Below, one piece after another: positions 19,836 to 44,496 of a stretch of 64,000 nt of DNA. The translations under genes and the position numbers were made by a program. Location: assembly GCA_023079485.1 (NCBI GenBank), contig CM041115.1, forward strand, positions 22,684,863 through 22,748,862, in the 5' to 3' direction. Each line of letters begins with the position of its first letter. Position 1 is the first letter of the stretch. A model generated the notes under the pieces. It was not told the DNA's origin and ran no database searches. It worked only from the letters and a program-made list of their open reading frames with translations. The DNA is from Archilochus colubris (taxonomy: Eukaryota > Chordata > Aves > Apodiformes > Trochilidae).

Positions 19836-20599
19836 GTAATGAGTTGTTTTGTTTTGTTTTTTAAATTGGCTTCCTTAAAGAGTTTAGTCCTTGATCAGAT
19901 CAATACCAGCATGATGTTCAGGAGCAGTCAGCTCAGAAAAAATGAAGGGAGTACAGGGGTAACACCAGCTCTAGGTCTGATTGTCCAATTCTATCAAGGA
20001 AAAACCTCCTGCATTAAAAATTGCAATTGCAGAATGGACCTTTTGGCAACAGGACTCTTGGGCATGCAATTAAAGAACAGAAAAAAGGTTTGTGTATCGT
20101 GGATATACACCTGAATACCCGAGGAAGGAAAAAATGCTGACTTTGTGTTTTCTTTAGATGCTGGGTTTATCTAAGTGAACAAGGGCATGAAATATTAACT
20201 CCTACCACAGAGGTAGATATAATTTAGTCTTCAGCCATTGTAAAGCAGTTCTCATTGGAATATAATAATTCATATAAATGTGAAAAATTATATATTACTA
20301 TAATATAGGATATAATTATATATTAATATTATATAGTTCTAATATAAAAGTTTGGATCTTATGTATACTACTTCTTCCCTTAAATATTAGAATGTTTATT
20401 CGCTGAATATTTACAGTCATAGAACCACTGTTTGAAATGTCAAATTAATTTTAGCACTGTTCATCAGAATATCACGAGCATATGTGTCAAGATACCTAAG
20501 CTTTGAACCTGCCACATTATTTCATGGAGTTCTTCCTCATCTTGACTTTACAAGCTATATCATGGGTTGTAGGGAGACACAGTCAGGGTAGGGTCATGA
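19836..20599. other. Unassigned DNA with a very AT-rich core
   Basis: The core at about 20265-20350 is nearly pure A/T with many TATA and ATATAT steps. No gene was seen. Confidence 0.55.
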
Positions 20600-21110
20600 T
20601 GGCTGGAAAAAGGTAAGCATCACACTCACTTTCAAGAAGGCAAGGACGTGATCTGGGGAATTTACAGGACAGTCAGTCTCACTTAAGTCTCCAGGGAGCT
20701 TATAGAGGAAGACTTCTTTGGATGCCACTCTATGATGAAATGATTGGCTGACAAGACAGGGAGAGCAGTGGATGCTGTACACTTTAGTGAGGCCTTTGGC
20801 ATTGTCTCCTGTTGCCTGATGGGTAAGGCAGGGATTGACAAGTAGTGTGTAAGGTGGATGGCAAACTGGCTGGACCACTGATGCCAAATTCCAACTGGCA
20901 GCTGGGAATGCATGGCACACCATGACAGATTGAAAGGTCCACATTTTTTTATGACTTTGTTAAAAATTGTGGTGATGGGCACAGTGCCCTTGCAGCCAAT
21001 TTGCAGGAAGTACCAAACCTTGGGGGGGAGGAGCAGTAGGTATGGAGGGCAAGGCTGCTATTCAAGAGGAACATCAACAGGCTGGAGGAATGGGCCAAGC
21101 GTGAACAAAG
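20600..21110 (+). mobile_element. Old, decayed CR1 fragment
   Basis: The plus strand keeps pieces of CR1 RT in order. There is a GNYRPVSLT-like region near 20650-20690 and a KAF-like segment near 20790. A KLGGG-like segment, then an AAIQEEHQQAGGMGQ-like region, covers 21010-21090. It is strongly diverged, with frame changes. Confidence 0.7.
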
Positions 21111-22059
21111 GAAGATATGAAGATATGCACATACAATGGTGTCTGGCTCTGAGCTGTGTTTGTTGTTCAGAATAAATGGTATCTTCCTTGGGATGTTGCT
21201 GCAATGCCTGGCTAATGAAAGGGAGGTTCCTTCAATCCAGACAACCGGGAAGGATTCATACCTTACTATTTGAGGCTCAGAGGACACTCCATTTATCCTA
21301 CCTTAAGTCCTGTAAGAATGCTAATGGCCTTTTGGAAAGCTGACTCTTCTATTTTAGATCTCAAAACTGCACTTCAAAATATTTTTTTCTTTTTTTACAG
21401 TGAAAGTTTTCTCAAACTATACAGATAGGGCTTTGCCTTTTCCAAGTCCAGGGTAGTTTTTGTTTTCCTACCAAAAACATTCCTTAGTGAAATTGATGCC
21501 CTTTTGCACTTCATGTCTCCTACTCAAATATCTCTATGAAAACCCACATCCACTGATGCGAACTACCCAGACGTGTGCAACACATTTGACACTGTCCCTC
21601 CTGACACCCTCATCTCTAAATTGTAAAGGTATATATTCTGTATGGAGGCAACATTGGCCTGAAAGACTGTTCTGGAGTTGTGATACAGTTTGTGCTTCTA
21701 GAAGGGGGTGTGCTTAGCTTTGACTTCAAGGACAGTCCATCCCAAAAGGTGTCCTAGCTCAGCTTTTCTGAGCTTTTCTTTCACTCCCATTATTGAAGAT
21801 CTACCAGCTAACAAGCTTCCTACATGGATGGAAGAAAGAGTAGCCAAGAAGTGGAAATGGAATTATTTCTAGCAAAGCAGTCCCAGGTGTACTGAGGAAG
21901 GCCAGGTAAGAACAATCCCAAACACCTGCCCTGCTCAGGCAAACTTGAGCCTCTGCTTGAGGCAGGTGGTAAAAAATACTCAAACCCAGGGCTCCTTGGG
22001 TGTTAGCTCTCCTGTCACACTGTCACCACATCCCAGGAGAGTGGGGAGATTAGTTAAAG
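21111..22059. other. Unassigned DNA with a possible CR1 scrap
   Basis: About 21565-21625 reads VCNTFDTVPPDTLISKL, which resembles the CR1 RT block KAFDTVPHDILISKL. The rest is not recognised. Confidence 0.45.
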
Positions 22060-24065
22060 AAAGTGATCAGTAGAACTGCTGTCCTTGACTTCTGGAAGGC
22101 AGACTTTGGCTTGGTTCACAGAGTCACCTGGGAGGCAGAACAGATGAGCAAAGGAGTACAGGAATGCTGGACATCCTTCAAGAAGAAAATATGAAATGTG
22201 TAGGACCAAACCATCCCCATGTGCTGAAGGACAAGCTCATGGAGAAGGACACCAGTCTGGCTGAACAGAGCCTTGGCTGGAACCTCAGGAAAAGGGGAGA
22301 AATTTATGTGGAAGAATAGGCAGGCAACTCATGAGGACTACAAAAATATCGTGAGGCTATACATGGAGAAAATCAGAAGGGCCAAAGCCCAGCCAGAACT
22401 TAATTTGGCTTGTGCAGTACAAGACAATAAAAAAATGTTTCTATAAATACATCCACTGAGCTGGAAAATTTTAGAGACAGCAAGCAGTGTGATGGCCTCA
22501 TAACCTGTTGATTGGTAACCCGGGAAAGGGTTAGCGACCTACTACACCTTTTAAACACAAAAGTCCTTGGGGCCAGAAGAGGTAGGTACTGAGGGAGCTG
22601 GCAGAAGTGCTCATCAGGCCTCTTTCAATAATTTATTATTGAATCAGGGAGGTTCTAACTGACTGGAGATCAGCAAACGTGATGCTCATCTACAGGAAGG
22701 ACTGGAAGAAGGATCTAGGGAACTACAGGCCTTTCAGCCTGATCTGAGTGCTGGGAAAGGTTATGGAGCAGATCATCTCGAGTGCCACAATGCAGCATGT
22801 GCAGGACAACCAAGTTACAAGCAGGTGATCAAGCCCAGTCATTATGAGCATATGAAAGGCTGGTTCCACTTGACTAACCTGATCTCCTTGTATGGCAAAG
22901 TGACCTACTTAGTGTATGAGGGAAAGGCTGTGGATGTTGTTTACCTGGGTTTCGTAAAGCCTTTGATGGTTTCCCATCGCACTGTTCTAAAGAAACTGGA
23001 TACTCATGTCGTAGACACTTTGTTGGGTAGAAACTGGATCGTGTCTGGGCCCAAAGTGTTGTGATGACTGGACTTAAATCCAGTTGGTGGCTGGTCACAA
23101 GTGGTGTTCCCCAGTGGCCAGTTCCCTTGAGCATCTGGATCAATGATCTGGATGAGGGGTTGCCAGTGCACCATCAGTCAGTTTGCATGACACCAAGTTA
23201 GGAGGGAGTGCTGATCTGCCTGTGGGTGGAAAAGCTCTACAGAGGGATCTAGACAGGCTGGATCAATGGGCCAAGGCCCATTGCAAGAGGTTCAGCAAGA
23301 CCAAGTGTCAGGTCCTGCATTTTGGTCACAACAACCCCATGCAATGCTTGGGGAAGAGTGGCTGGGAAGCTGCCCACAGGAAAAAGACCTGGGGGTGCTG
23401 GCCAATATGTGGCTGAATATGAGCCAGCAGTGTGCCCCGGTGGCCAGCAAAGGCAACAGCATCCTGGCCTGCCTCAGGAACGCTGCGGCCAGCAGAAGGG
23501 AAGCGACTGTCCCCGTTCTTGGCACTGATAAGGCAGCACCTCAAATGCTGTGTTTAGTTTTGGGTCCATCACTACAAGAAGGATATTGGGGATGTTCAAA
23601 GAAGGGCAATGAACCTGGTGAAGGGCTTGGAGAACAAGTCTTATAAGGAGCAGTGGAGGCAACTGGGCTTGTTTAATTTGTACAAAAAGAGTCTGTGGGG
23701 AGATCTTATCACCTTTTACAACTAGCCAAGGGGTGGTCTTAGTGAGGTGGGTGTTGCTCTCTTCTTCCAAGTATCAAGTGATAGGATGAGAGGAAATGGT
23801 CTCAAGCTGCATGGAGCCAGGGGGTGGAGAGGTGGAATTAGATTGGATATTAGGAAAAAGTTCTTTACTGAAGGAGTTGTCAGGCACTGGAACAAGCTGC
23901 CCTGGCAAGTGATTAAGTTCCCATCCCTTGAGGTATTTAAAAGATGTGCAAACATGGTCCTTAGGGAAATAGGTTAGTGGTGGACTCAAGAGTGTTAGGT
24001 TAATGGGTTGGCTTCAATGATCCAAAGGGTATTTTCCAAAATAAATGATTCTACGAAACGAATCT
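22060..24065 (+). mobile_element. CR1 LINE, about 2 kb of ORF2 to the 3' end
   Basis: It covers the endonuclease-RT linker (EDYKNIVRLYMEKIRRAKAQ-like at about 22340), the NYRPFSLI block, YEGKAVDVVYLGF, VFPSGQFP-like SGV block and [21 protein letters not shown]. It continues through [24 protein letters not shown] and LKLHGARGWRGGIRLDIRKKF to a 3' end near GATTCTACGAAACG. Many stops and frameshifts are present; it is an older copy with a recognisable 3' terminus. Confidence 0.92.
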
Positions 24066-27000
24066 GTGAAAACAAGAATATTATCCACGTCTGGACACAA
24101 TGGGCAGATGTCAGAAACTTACAGGCCATTCTCTCTGTTAATGGACTTAGTTAATGGAGCTAATTAATAAGATGATTTCAGGGGGAAAATTAATTTGTGC
24201 TGAAAGGAAGTCACGAACAGCAAAAATCAAGTATGTTGTTTAAATGGCCCTTAATTTCACAGAACTGACGATCCCCATGCTGAAAACATGTGAGGCAGCA
24301 GAATATATAGCTTCTTCCAGGGCTTCAAATCCAAGTCCATCCTGGTCAGACAGAGCCACTACCTGCAGTGGTTTTTATTACAATGATTCAATTTGGTTAG
24401 ATCAAATACATTTGTACTTGGAAACAGTTATTAATAACAGTAATTCATTAATAAAGAACAGGGCCCCAAGGCTGGTTGCTGCAGTTTCAGACCAAACTGA
24501 CAGTGCAGAGACTAAATGGAGTTAGACAACAAAACACTCCAGTCATAGATCTGTGTGATGTAAACAGCATGTAACATGACTTCCCAGATCTGCAAGACAG
24601 ATTGTGCAATCCAGGAGAGAAACTGGGTTGGTCACTAGCAGTTCTTGACATAATTCCTTGCTCTGTTTGAGAGAACACAGGGTCTGGAATAGAAGTCAGA
24701 TGGGTCAGTGCAGCAGTTCCGGCCCTGCTGTCTGGGTCTAAGGATGGGGAGTTCCCTCTGTTTCTTCCCAGGTATTCCCCATTTTCTCTCCAGGGTTTTG
24801 CTTGAAGCCTCTTCTGAGTATCTCTGGATTCTCCTTAAGTTTCTCTAATTTCCTGTGTAGTAGCTATATTACCTCCGGCTTCGCTGTCTTGGACTTCTCT
24901 TCCAGATCTCTCTTGACATGAGTTTCAAGCTGGTACGGATGCCAGATTTCTGATCAGCCCATCCAAATTCTCTAGGTGTCTCACATTTTGCTCTTGGCTT
25001 GCTGGCATTCACAGGTTGCCCTTTCTAAAAGTATCTTCATATTTTCTCTGCCACATTTGCAGCTTTCATAGCAATTAACAGATTGTTTACTCTTATATCG
25101 TTCCCTTATTCTTCTCTATCAGTTTATAGCTAAATTTCAGCCAGGCCCACCCCGTAACACCTTCCACACATCTAGCCCTTATTCTATAGACAGCCCTGTA
25201 GCTCTTCCTACAGATTCGCTCCATGTCATCATCATCATGTTCCAGCTATCCCCATGGCTTGTGCAAATAAGGAGCTTTCCAACCATTTTGCCAGTATTTG
25301 TGCCATGGCTTGGACCATTGTTTCTTGGAGACAGTCTTGAGATTAATATAATCATCTTGCCAACAAACTTGACCAAATTTCCACATATTCTTGCAGGTGC
25401 AGACAACAATCTCTGCCAGGCTTCCTTTATGAGAGCACATAACCATTCTATGAGTCTATGATACTTCACAGTTCTGAATGACCTGGGCAGTCACTGCTAG
25501 TGGAACATACGTCTCTCATTGTCTGGCCCAGTAACAGGTATCATATTGGCCTCTATGGACTACAATCTCATGGGCCTATTGTGCCATGATGGATTCTCGT
25601 TTGTCACTCATTGTTGCAACCAGGACTGTGATGACCTCCTCTGTATATTGGTTGGCTTTAGTGTTTGGTATTTGATTCCACGTGCACTGGATTCCTTCCC
25701 AGGTAAAAGCAAACTCAAGGCTATGCCCTTCCGCTATGGGAATAGAACAGAATATGATGGCTATGTCACTGCTGATGCAGCATTTTACTACTTCTACTTT
25801 GAACTCTGTAGAGTTTCTAAAACTGAACCCTGAAATTCCTTTCTTGTCTACTTTCTTGTAAAAAAAGCTTAACCAAGCTCAGCCCAGGTGTCCTTGTGCC
25901 CTACCAATGCTAAATGCAGTGCCTTGCTCCAAGATTTTTAACAGGCTGCTCCCTGCTTCTGCTTCAGACCAAATGGTAATGCTGAACATAGGTGGTAGTA
26001 AAGGCCCAAAACCAAACTCCCACTTTCTGTCAGATTGATTGACAGCAGAACGGCTCTCCTAAAATCCCTACCACCCCCTCCTTCGTACAGCTTGCTGCAC
26101 CAGAACATCATCAGTGGGCTCCAATGATACCTTCCAGAGTTCCTGTGAGCTCCAGAGAGCAATGAAGGAGGGAGAGCTCAAGTCATCAGAGCCTATAAAG
26201 CACCAGATCAGAAGCAGCAGCAACATACCTCGCCTTTTAAGCCAGCTACCCAGGCCCTGGTGTACTCTTTTGCCTTCTCCAGCTAAACCACTCTGATTCC
26301 TACTATCAGTTCTTGTATATCGTGTATTCCAACCCCCATACCACGCGAGAGGCCCTGCTCTAGACTTGCTTCAGTTTGTTGACAACTCTTCTTATACCTG
26401 GCAGCACCTAAACCAGACACAGTATCCAGATCCAGTGATTTGTAGGAGCAATAGCAACTTTCTCCCACCTGCTAGCTACGTGTCCACTACACACTCCTCG
26501 ACTGCAGTAGGGCCTCACAGCTACAGACTGCTGACTTCTGGTCAGCTCTTTGTTACCCTCCTTCTACCAGTGATCCTCGGATCTGTCCTTTTGCAAGGGG
26601 AAATTGCAACCCAGTGTGGTTCTGCCTTTATGGAACTCTGGGAGGTTCGTTCTGTTCCCCATTCTGTTCATTCTTGTCCCAATCAAACTCCCTCTGAGCT
26701 TCCCTCTAGTCAGCTAACAGTCATCTCCAAAAAAGCAGTGCTAGACAGAACCAGTCCAAGGATGTCTATTTGAGACACAGGCATAAAAGCGTACTTTGAT
26801 TTTCTCTTGAATAAACTGTGGATCAAGGACGTGTACACTTTGACTTCCAGCTGACACATGAGCAGCCCCCTTCTGGTGACAAAATGGCTTGGCTTACAAC
26901 AGGGGAGATGCTCATGTGAGTTCCCCCAGAGTTACTTTTCTGAATGGTGAGGCTGGCAACAGCAACTTTGAGATTCTTCTATAGCTTGACAAGTGCTGTA

Positions 27001-28919
27001 CACTATGCTGCAGTAATTGCATAGACACCAGAGACAGAGGTCAGTGACAGAAATGCCACATCAGCTTTGCTTATAGGTAGGCACTGAGGGCCCTGTGTGC
27101 CTCTTGGAGCAATACTAGGACCAAAGAAGGCTCTGGTCTGGCACAGAGTATAACGTTTTGTTTTTCCTATGCTTCTACTGCAGGTATAACACTTAACTTG
27201 TATCCCTATCCAATGTCACAGTTAATATTACTCCAAAACAAGCCTAGAAAGAAAACTGAGCCCTGCAGAGCTGCGATTACGTTGTATTTATGTCTTGGAA
27301 GTGCCAGTCAAAATAAATGCAATTCAGAGATCCTGAAAGACTCCTGAGAAAGCAAGATCAGTGTTTAGACTGATCTTGTCACTGAACAAAGTCCAGAGCA
27401 CTGAGGTCAGCGCAGCAACTCTGAATCGTGGGTACAGGGTTCTCAGAGACAGATTAAGGCCTGAGAGACACACAATGAGACAGACATGCTGCAGAAAATG
27501 GGATTTTACATGGTCATCCCTTGCAACCTATGGACATCTTTCTTCAGCAGAACTTCTATTTGCTTCATTTCAGACTAAGAGCTAATTTCCTTCCTTCTTC
27601 CCTGATTATTAGTGATTTCCACAAGAAGGAATAAAAGGAAGCAGTGTTTTATGTGCGATCATTGCAAATCAAAAGAAAAGAGTGTATGAAAAACAGATGA
27701 CTCTCCACTATTCATTACCTTCTCCCTTGCTCGAACCAGAATGCAGACAAGTCTATTTCATCTATGTTTTGATTTCCCTCTTCTCCAAGGATCTAGAGCA
27801 AGTTATTTATTTATTTAAATAAGTGTTAGACCTTGCTTGTTCTGTTCAGGTATCACCATATGCACAACGTGAGGACAGTATGAATAACCAAAAGCAGAAG
27901 AGGACCAACAGAGTACTTTGGAGCATAGATTTAGCAGAGCATCAGGGTGAATCAGAGACTGGATAAGAGATGGTATTTGTAGCCTCCACCAAAGTTACCA
28001 CACAGTGTTTGTATTGCCAACTTTAGAATGACAGCAAGAGAGAGCTCATTGTGACAGGAAGGAACAGCACATAAATGCATCATTTTCCAAGCAGCAACTG
28101 CTGTTCCTTGGAGCACAGGCTCATGCCATGCACTTTGAGAAGCTGGAAATGTGTGTTTGTACCATACTGTGCATCCTGGCTCTAAAGACTTCCATTTCCA
28201 AGTCAGAGATAAACTATTATCAAGTACAGAACCCATGGTGGTGACTGCACTTCCACAAACTTTGCATTTTTTCCAAGTATGGTAATCATGCCCACAAAAA
28301 CTCTACTACCCACCACATTTTCACAGCTCAGGGGCTTTCATCATGCTGTGAAATACTCATCAAAATGGAAGCATAATTAATACCTCTCTTTATAAAGTCT
28401 GCAAAGAGTGATTCACCAGTATTTAGATGTAAACAGCAACAGTTGGATTCTTTAAATCTCAAGCAATTGCACAGCAATGTCATTCACACACACACACACA
28501 CCTGTGTTGTTTCGGCACACCCTAGCAAAGGTACAGACTGTGAAGAAAATTACCTAGGGCAGAACTGAAACCTATGATTTTCAGACTCCAAACCAGATTA
28601 TAGCCTAAGGATTATTTTTACTACACAGTGAAGACACACAAACACAGGCTGTTCTGAAGACCCACTTCAACTATTAGCTGTTCAAGACAATCTGAGTACA
28701 CATTGACAATTAGAGGAAGAAAAGGGAGAGGTTTATATTACTTTTAAAAATACAGCTTTAATGAGCTATATAGGCATGACAGCTATAAGATCTTCCACCT
28801 ATATGCCATACTACACACTGCAACACACCGCCTTTAAACTGTACATTAGAACGTCTGAAAAGAATATTTCTTCACTGAAAAAATATCATACAATTACTTA
28901 AATAAACAAAGACAACATT
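24066..28919. other. No recognised gene; possible LTR-like end near 26.8 kb
   Basis: Several ORFs of 60-135 codons occur, but none matches a family I know. At 26780-26850 there is a CATAAAAG box, then AATAAA at about 26811, then a CA-ended stretch. This layout is like the 3' part of an LTR, but no partner or duplication was found. Short CA repeat at 28485-28501. Confidence 0.4.
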
Positions 28920-28942
28920 ACAGTGCAAACCAAAAATCCTGG

Positions 28943-28953
28943 TTTTATTTATT
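28943..28953 (-). terminator. Candidate SHB polyadenylation signal
   Basis: The minus strand reads AATAAATAAAA. GT/T-rich sequence follows downstream on that strand (plus-strand 28900-28935 is A/C-rich). This gives a 3' UTR of about 3 kb. Earlier sites cannot be excluded. Confidence 0.4.
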
Positions 28954-29335
28954 CTGCAATAACCGAGTACTTTCTAGAAGTCTTTTTTTAAAAATAATCA
29001 ATAAAACCCTCCCACAGACCACCAACATTTGCTGGGTTTATCCCCTCTTGCTGGACCAAGAATCTTGATCCTTGAAGCCATAATAAACTGTATAGAGATT
29101 TGTATCATGCATGCTGACCTGATTTTTATGAAACAAGGGATCCCAACCCAAAAGCTGCAGATGACAAAGTGGCACCTGCTGGTTTCAACTAACTTTTGAT
29201 CCCATGAGAAGAAAGATTCGGTACGACTATCACCTCCATGAGTTAAAGACAATGTGCTTAAGGAAGCCTAGCAAGGCCTTGGTTAACGAAAATGTTGCTT
29301 TCTACTGGCAGCTGCTGCTACGGAAGGGTTAATTT

Positions 29336-29874
29336 TGTTATAGTTTGAGTAGGAGAAACTAAAGCAGGAGGGCTTTCAGACTCGGAGAGGGTCGGCACCC
29401 ATGGGGGTCCCTTCCCTCCCATTCCCTGCCCACACTCTATAAAGCTCAGGCAGACCCCAGCCCCTCTTCTCTTTCGCCCGCTCTGTGCTTCGCTGCTGTT
29501 CCCCTGCGCTCCTTTACCCCCAGCTCGACACTGCTCTTCAGAATCCACATCCATCGGGTGCTGGGAAGAGCCCTGGAGCCCTCTCCTGAGTCGGCCCTGC
29601 AGCAAGGGGCCCTCATCCACCTGTCCCTGACACCAGCGAGAGCAGGTTGGGTGGCTACATTTGTATACATTTGTATTTTGTTCCTTATGCCTTAAGCCAA
29701 ATCCTTTCCCCTGTTCTAGTAAACCTGTTTACAGTTTTTCTTAATTTCCAACTTCAAGTCTCCAGTCTTTATTCACCTTTTATCTTCCCTTTGGGAGTGG
29801 GGTGGGAGTGGTAATAGAGAATAATTCTGTCCTTTGGTTTCTGGTCCACCCAAACTGCTATGCTGTGATGAACA
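29336..29874 (+). mobile_element. Solo LTR, avian ERVL-type
   Basis: Starts TGTTATAGTTTGAGTAGG and ends near TGATGAACA. A TATA box (CTATAAAG, about 29436) sits inside a GC-rich promoter-like part. Then come CCCCTGTTCTAGTAAACCTG and a GGGAGTGGGGTGGGAGTGG run, then an ATAATTCTGTCCTTTGGTTTCTGG tail split over this stretch, all of which I associate with bird ERVL LTRs. A target duplication was not found, so the ends are approximate. Confidence 0.65.
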
Positions 29875-31995
29875 GCAGGCCACGAGCAGCAACAATACCA
29901 GAATCTCAAAACTGCACTGCAACATGTAAGAAAAGAAAGATGTATCTGTCCTACAGTGCATGACAGGATTGCCAGAGTTCACAACAAGCAAAGGCTTAGA
30001 CAGCAGCAGGTGCAGTCTAATTCATCATCTCTGCAAGCTATGCCACCTTCATGAACTCCTCCTCTGGCAAGAGAAAATTTAACATAAAAGTGCCTGCATG
30101 CTCTTGCCAGCTGGTGATATAAAGAGGAGAATTAAGAGTTCTGCAAAGACTTCAGGGAAATAAAAGGCACATGTAGGTAAGTACATGAAAAAAAAGGATG
30201 TTTTGTCTCACTTGGAGAGGAATTTTGTCTCTCTCTACTCCCCCTGTGCCACCCTTCTCTCCAAAAAGTGAGAAATAACCTAGTTCAATGCAGCTTTAAA
30301 TTCTGGGTGAGATAGGGACAGCCTGACCTGCTGGTGTTGCTGTACAGAATGACATTGGCCTCCTCACATGTGTATGACCCACTCCCATGCAAACTTTGCC
30401 AGTTTTCTTACATAGAACTAAGCAAGCTTAAATGGAAGCTTAAATTCATCACCAGTGATATTCCATGGGACATCCTTGAGTTTTTTATCAGATTACACAA
30501 CACAATGAAGCACTGCTTTTACAGGCAATAAGTGGTTTTTCCATTACAATTTCCGGATTTGCACTTATTTCTAAGCATACATAAAAGGGAATAGTAGATA
30601 AGAAAGCGGAATTAAATAACACACAATTTCACAGTCCTATTGCAGTCTGTAAAATACATACACTGCATATAACCAGTTTGCTACTAGAACAGCTGATGGG
30701 TTAACACACAACATTCTAAACATAGGTGGGAGATAACACAAAGTGAGGGCTCCCAGATTATTTAATCCCCGGTTCCAACTCCTATACAATAATATTTTTC
30801 TCACTTAATCCATTCAACAAGCACACAGAGCATGTAGAAAATATGTCTCAAGTGGATGGGTACTGACTGAGTTGGCATGCCTAAGGTACAGAGCAGCTTC
30901 TTCAGTGCTTCTGGCTGAAAGCAACAGAGATACAGCAGGGGACTTCTGCTCACAGTAAAAATGAACACTGGTCATAAAGTATGTGTCATGGGACCACCAT
31001 GTTTTAAGAGTGTCTTGGTACACCAGAAAAATCCTGCTTTGCTACATAACCCCAGTTCTCATTTACACATCTGCAAAAGCAAAGCCTTCTTATGGAAAGG
31101 CAGTGTGAGATGCACTTGTTATTTGGCTACCTCAGTGCGACAGATGTTTCATCCAGATGAATGAGCAAGTGAAGATTTTGCCTACTAAAGCTTTATAAAA
31201 GTCTTCGACCTCCCTCATGCATGAATACTAACCCACATATAAAAGTGACTCATTATCAACTATCTAAAACATTATGGTATAATTGTCCCAAAGAGAATTA
31301 GCTGCCTGCATCTATGAATGAAACTTGAAAATGAAGACAGTAACCCTTAAGTAATTATTGTACCAAAAAGGATAAAAAAATAACTACTTTTAAATTGTAT
31401 CCCCTATTTATAAATAATTGACCATAATTTGCTCTCACAAAATTATTTTAAGATTGTGTACCTAATAGTTCAATATTTGACTACCTCAAGAAACTACATA
31501 AAAAACCAAACCCCATCAAACTAAGTAACAGGAGCTACAGAGACTTGCCTGCTAAGCAGCTCCTCAGGTAAACCAAGAACACCCTAGGGTCCCTCAGAGT
31601 AGGCTTACTCTTACACACAGAAGTTTCTCAGGGTAGCAAAAGAATAAAAGTTGCTGGTGTTTTACTGCTGAGAACTTGCTGATTCTGCTCAAAACATGGA
31701 GAAAGAACTTCATTTGGGAAGTACTGTGATTCACAGCCAAACTCTGGGAAGATTATCTGTTTTCCTTGCACCAAGATTTTTTTTTTCTCATGTAGAAGCA
31801 CAGTTCTAGATGCATGGTGCAGCATACGAGTACCATACACACAATCCCATACACAACTCTGCAGAGTGCCACGTTCCCAAGACTAAAGGCTGCCACTCTC
31901 CATCGCAGACACAAGCACTGGATTCTGGCAATGAATTCTGTGCAACTCAGCTTACCTCTCACCTCCCATCTACAGGAAAGGGTGAGACTATGTTA

Positions 31996-32179
31996 TTAGA
32001 GGGTCCGTACAGCCACAGGGTAGAGCAGTGACAAGTGTTCTGCTCCTCTGATAGGCAACTTTTTTGTGGTGTAGTAGTGGATGACTTCAGGAACACTGTC
32101 AAAGGGAGGACTGTTCTGACCCAGGATGTATTTCTCTTTGGTTTTCATCAGCTTCATGTGCATAAAACCTTGACTGCTC
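31996..32179 (-). CDS. SHB: SHB last coding exon (C-terminal half of SH2 domain)
   Basis: The acceptor CCTTGCAG lies at 32187-32180 and coding runs to TAA at 31996-31998. With two bases carried over from the previous exon it encodes SSQGFMHMKLMKTKEKYILG, then QNSPPFDSVPEVIHYYTTKK, LPIRGAEHL and SLLYPVAVRTL-stop. This is the second half of the SH2 fold and the conserved end of the SHB/SHD/SHE/SHF adaptors. It is closest to SHB as I know that protein. SHB links tyrosine-kinase receptors to downstream signalling in the cytoplasm. The phase is 2 at entry, matching the donor at 40768. No damage was seen. Confidence 0.95.
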
Positions 32180-44327
<12,148 letters not shown>

Positions 44328-44496
44328 ATCTGCTTTTCCAGTTGAATGGTTGGATCTATTCTCTCTCCCAGGATCCCACAGAATTCTGGACTGCCATGTC
44401 TGATAGGTTTTAAGCCTCCTCCAGGTGCTCTTAACTGCCTGCGCTGGTCATTTGAGGGAGGAGATGCTTGCGGTTTCTCAGTTCCATTAAACTGGG
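44328..44496 (-). CDS. SHB: SHB coding exon (linker before SH2)
   Basis: 169 bp. Acceptor ATCTTGCAG at 44505-44497, donor GTAAGT at 44327-44322. It encodes AQFNGTEKPQASPPSNDQ, then RRQLRAPGGGLKPIRHG, then SPEFCGILGERIDPTIQLEK. This is the proline/arginine-containing linker typical of SHB, directly before WYHG. SHF and SHE differ strongly in this linker, which supports the SHB assignment. It enters in phase 1 and leaves in phase 2. Confidence 0.94.

Larger units (their letters stand above)
28920..31995 (-). other. SHB: Putative SHB 3' UTR
   Basis: It lies directly downstream of the SHB stop codon at 31996-31998. No intron signal or other gene is seen. The far end depends on the candidate poly(A) signal at 28943-28953. 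If that is right, the UTR contains an ERVL-type LTR in antisense. Confidence 0.45.

Noticed and set aside
25519..26773. ORFs of 104 and 135 codons, considered as retroviral env pieces
   Set aside because: No fusion peptide, disulfide motif or membrane-anchor pattern that could be defended.
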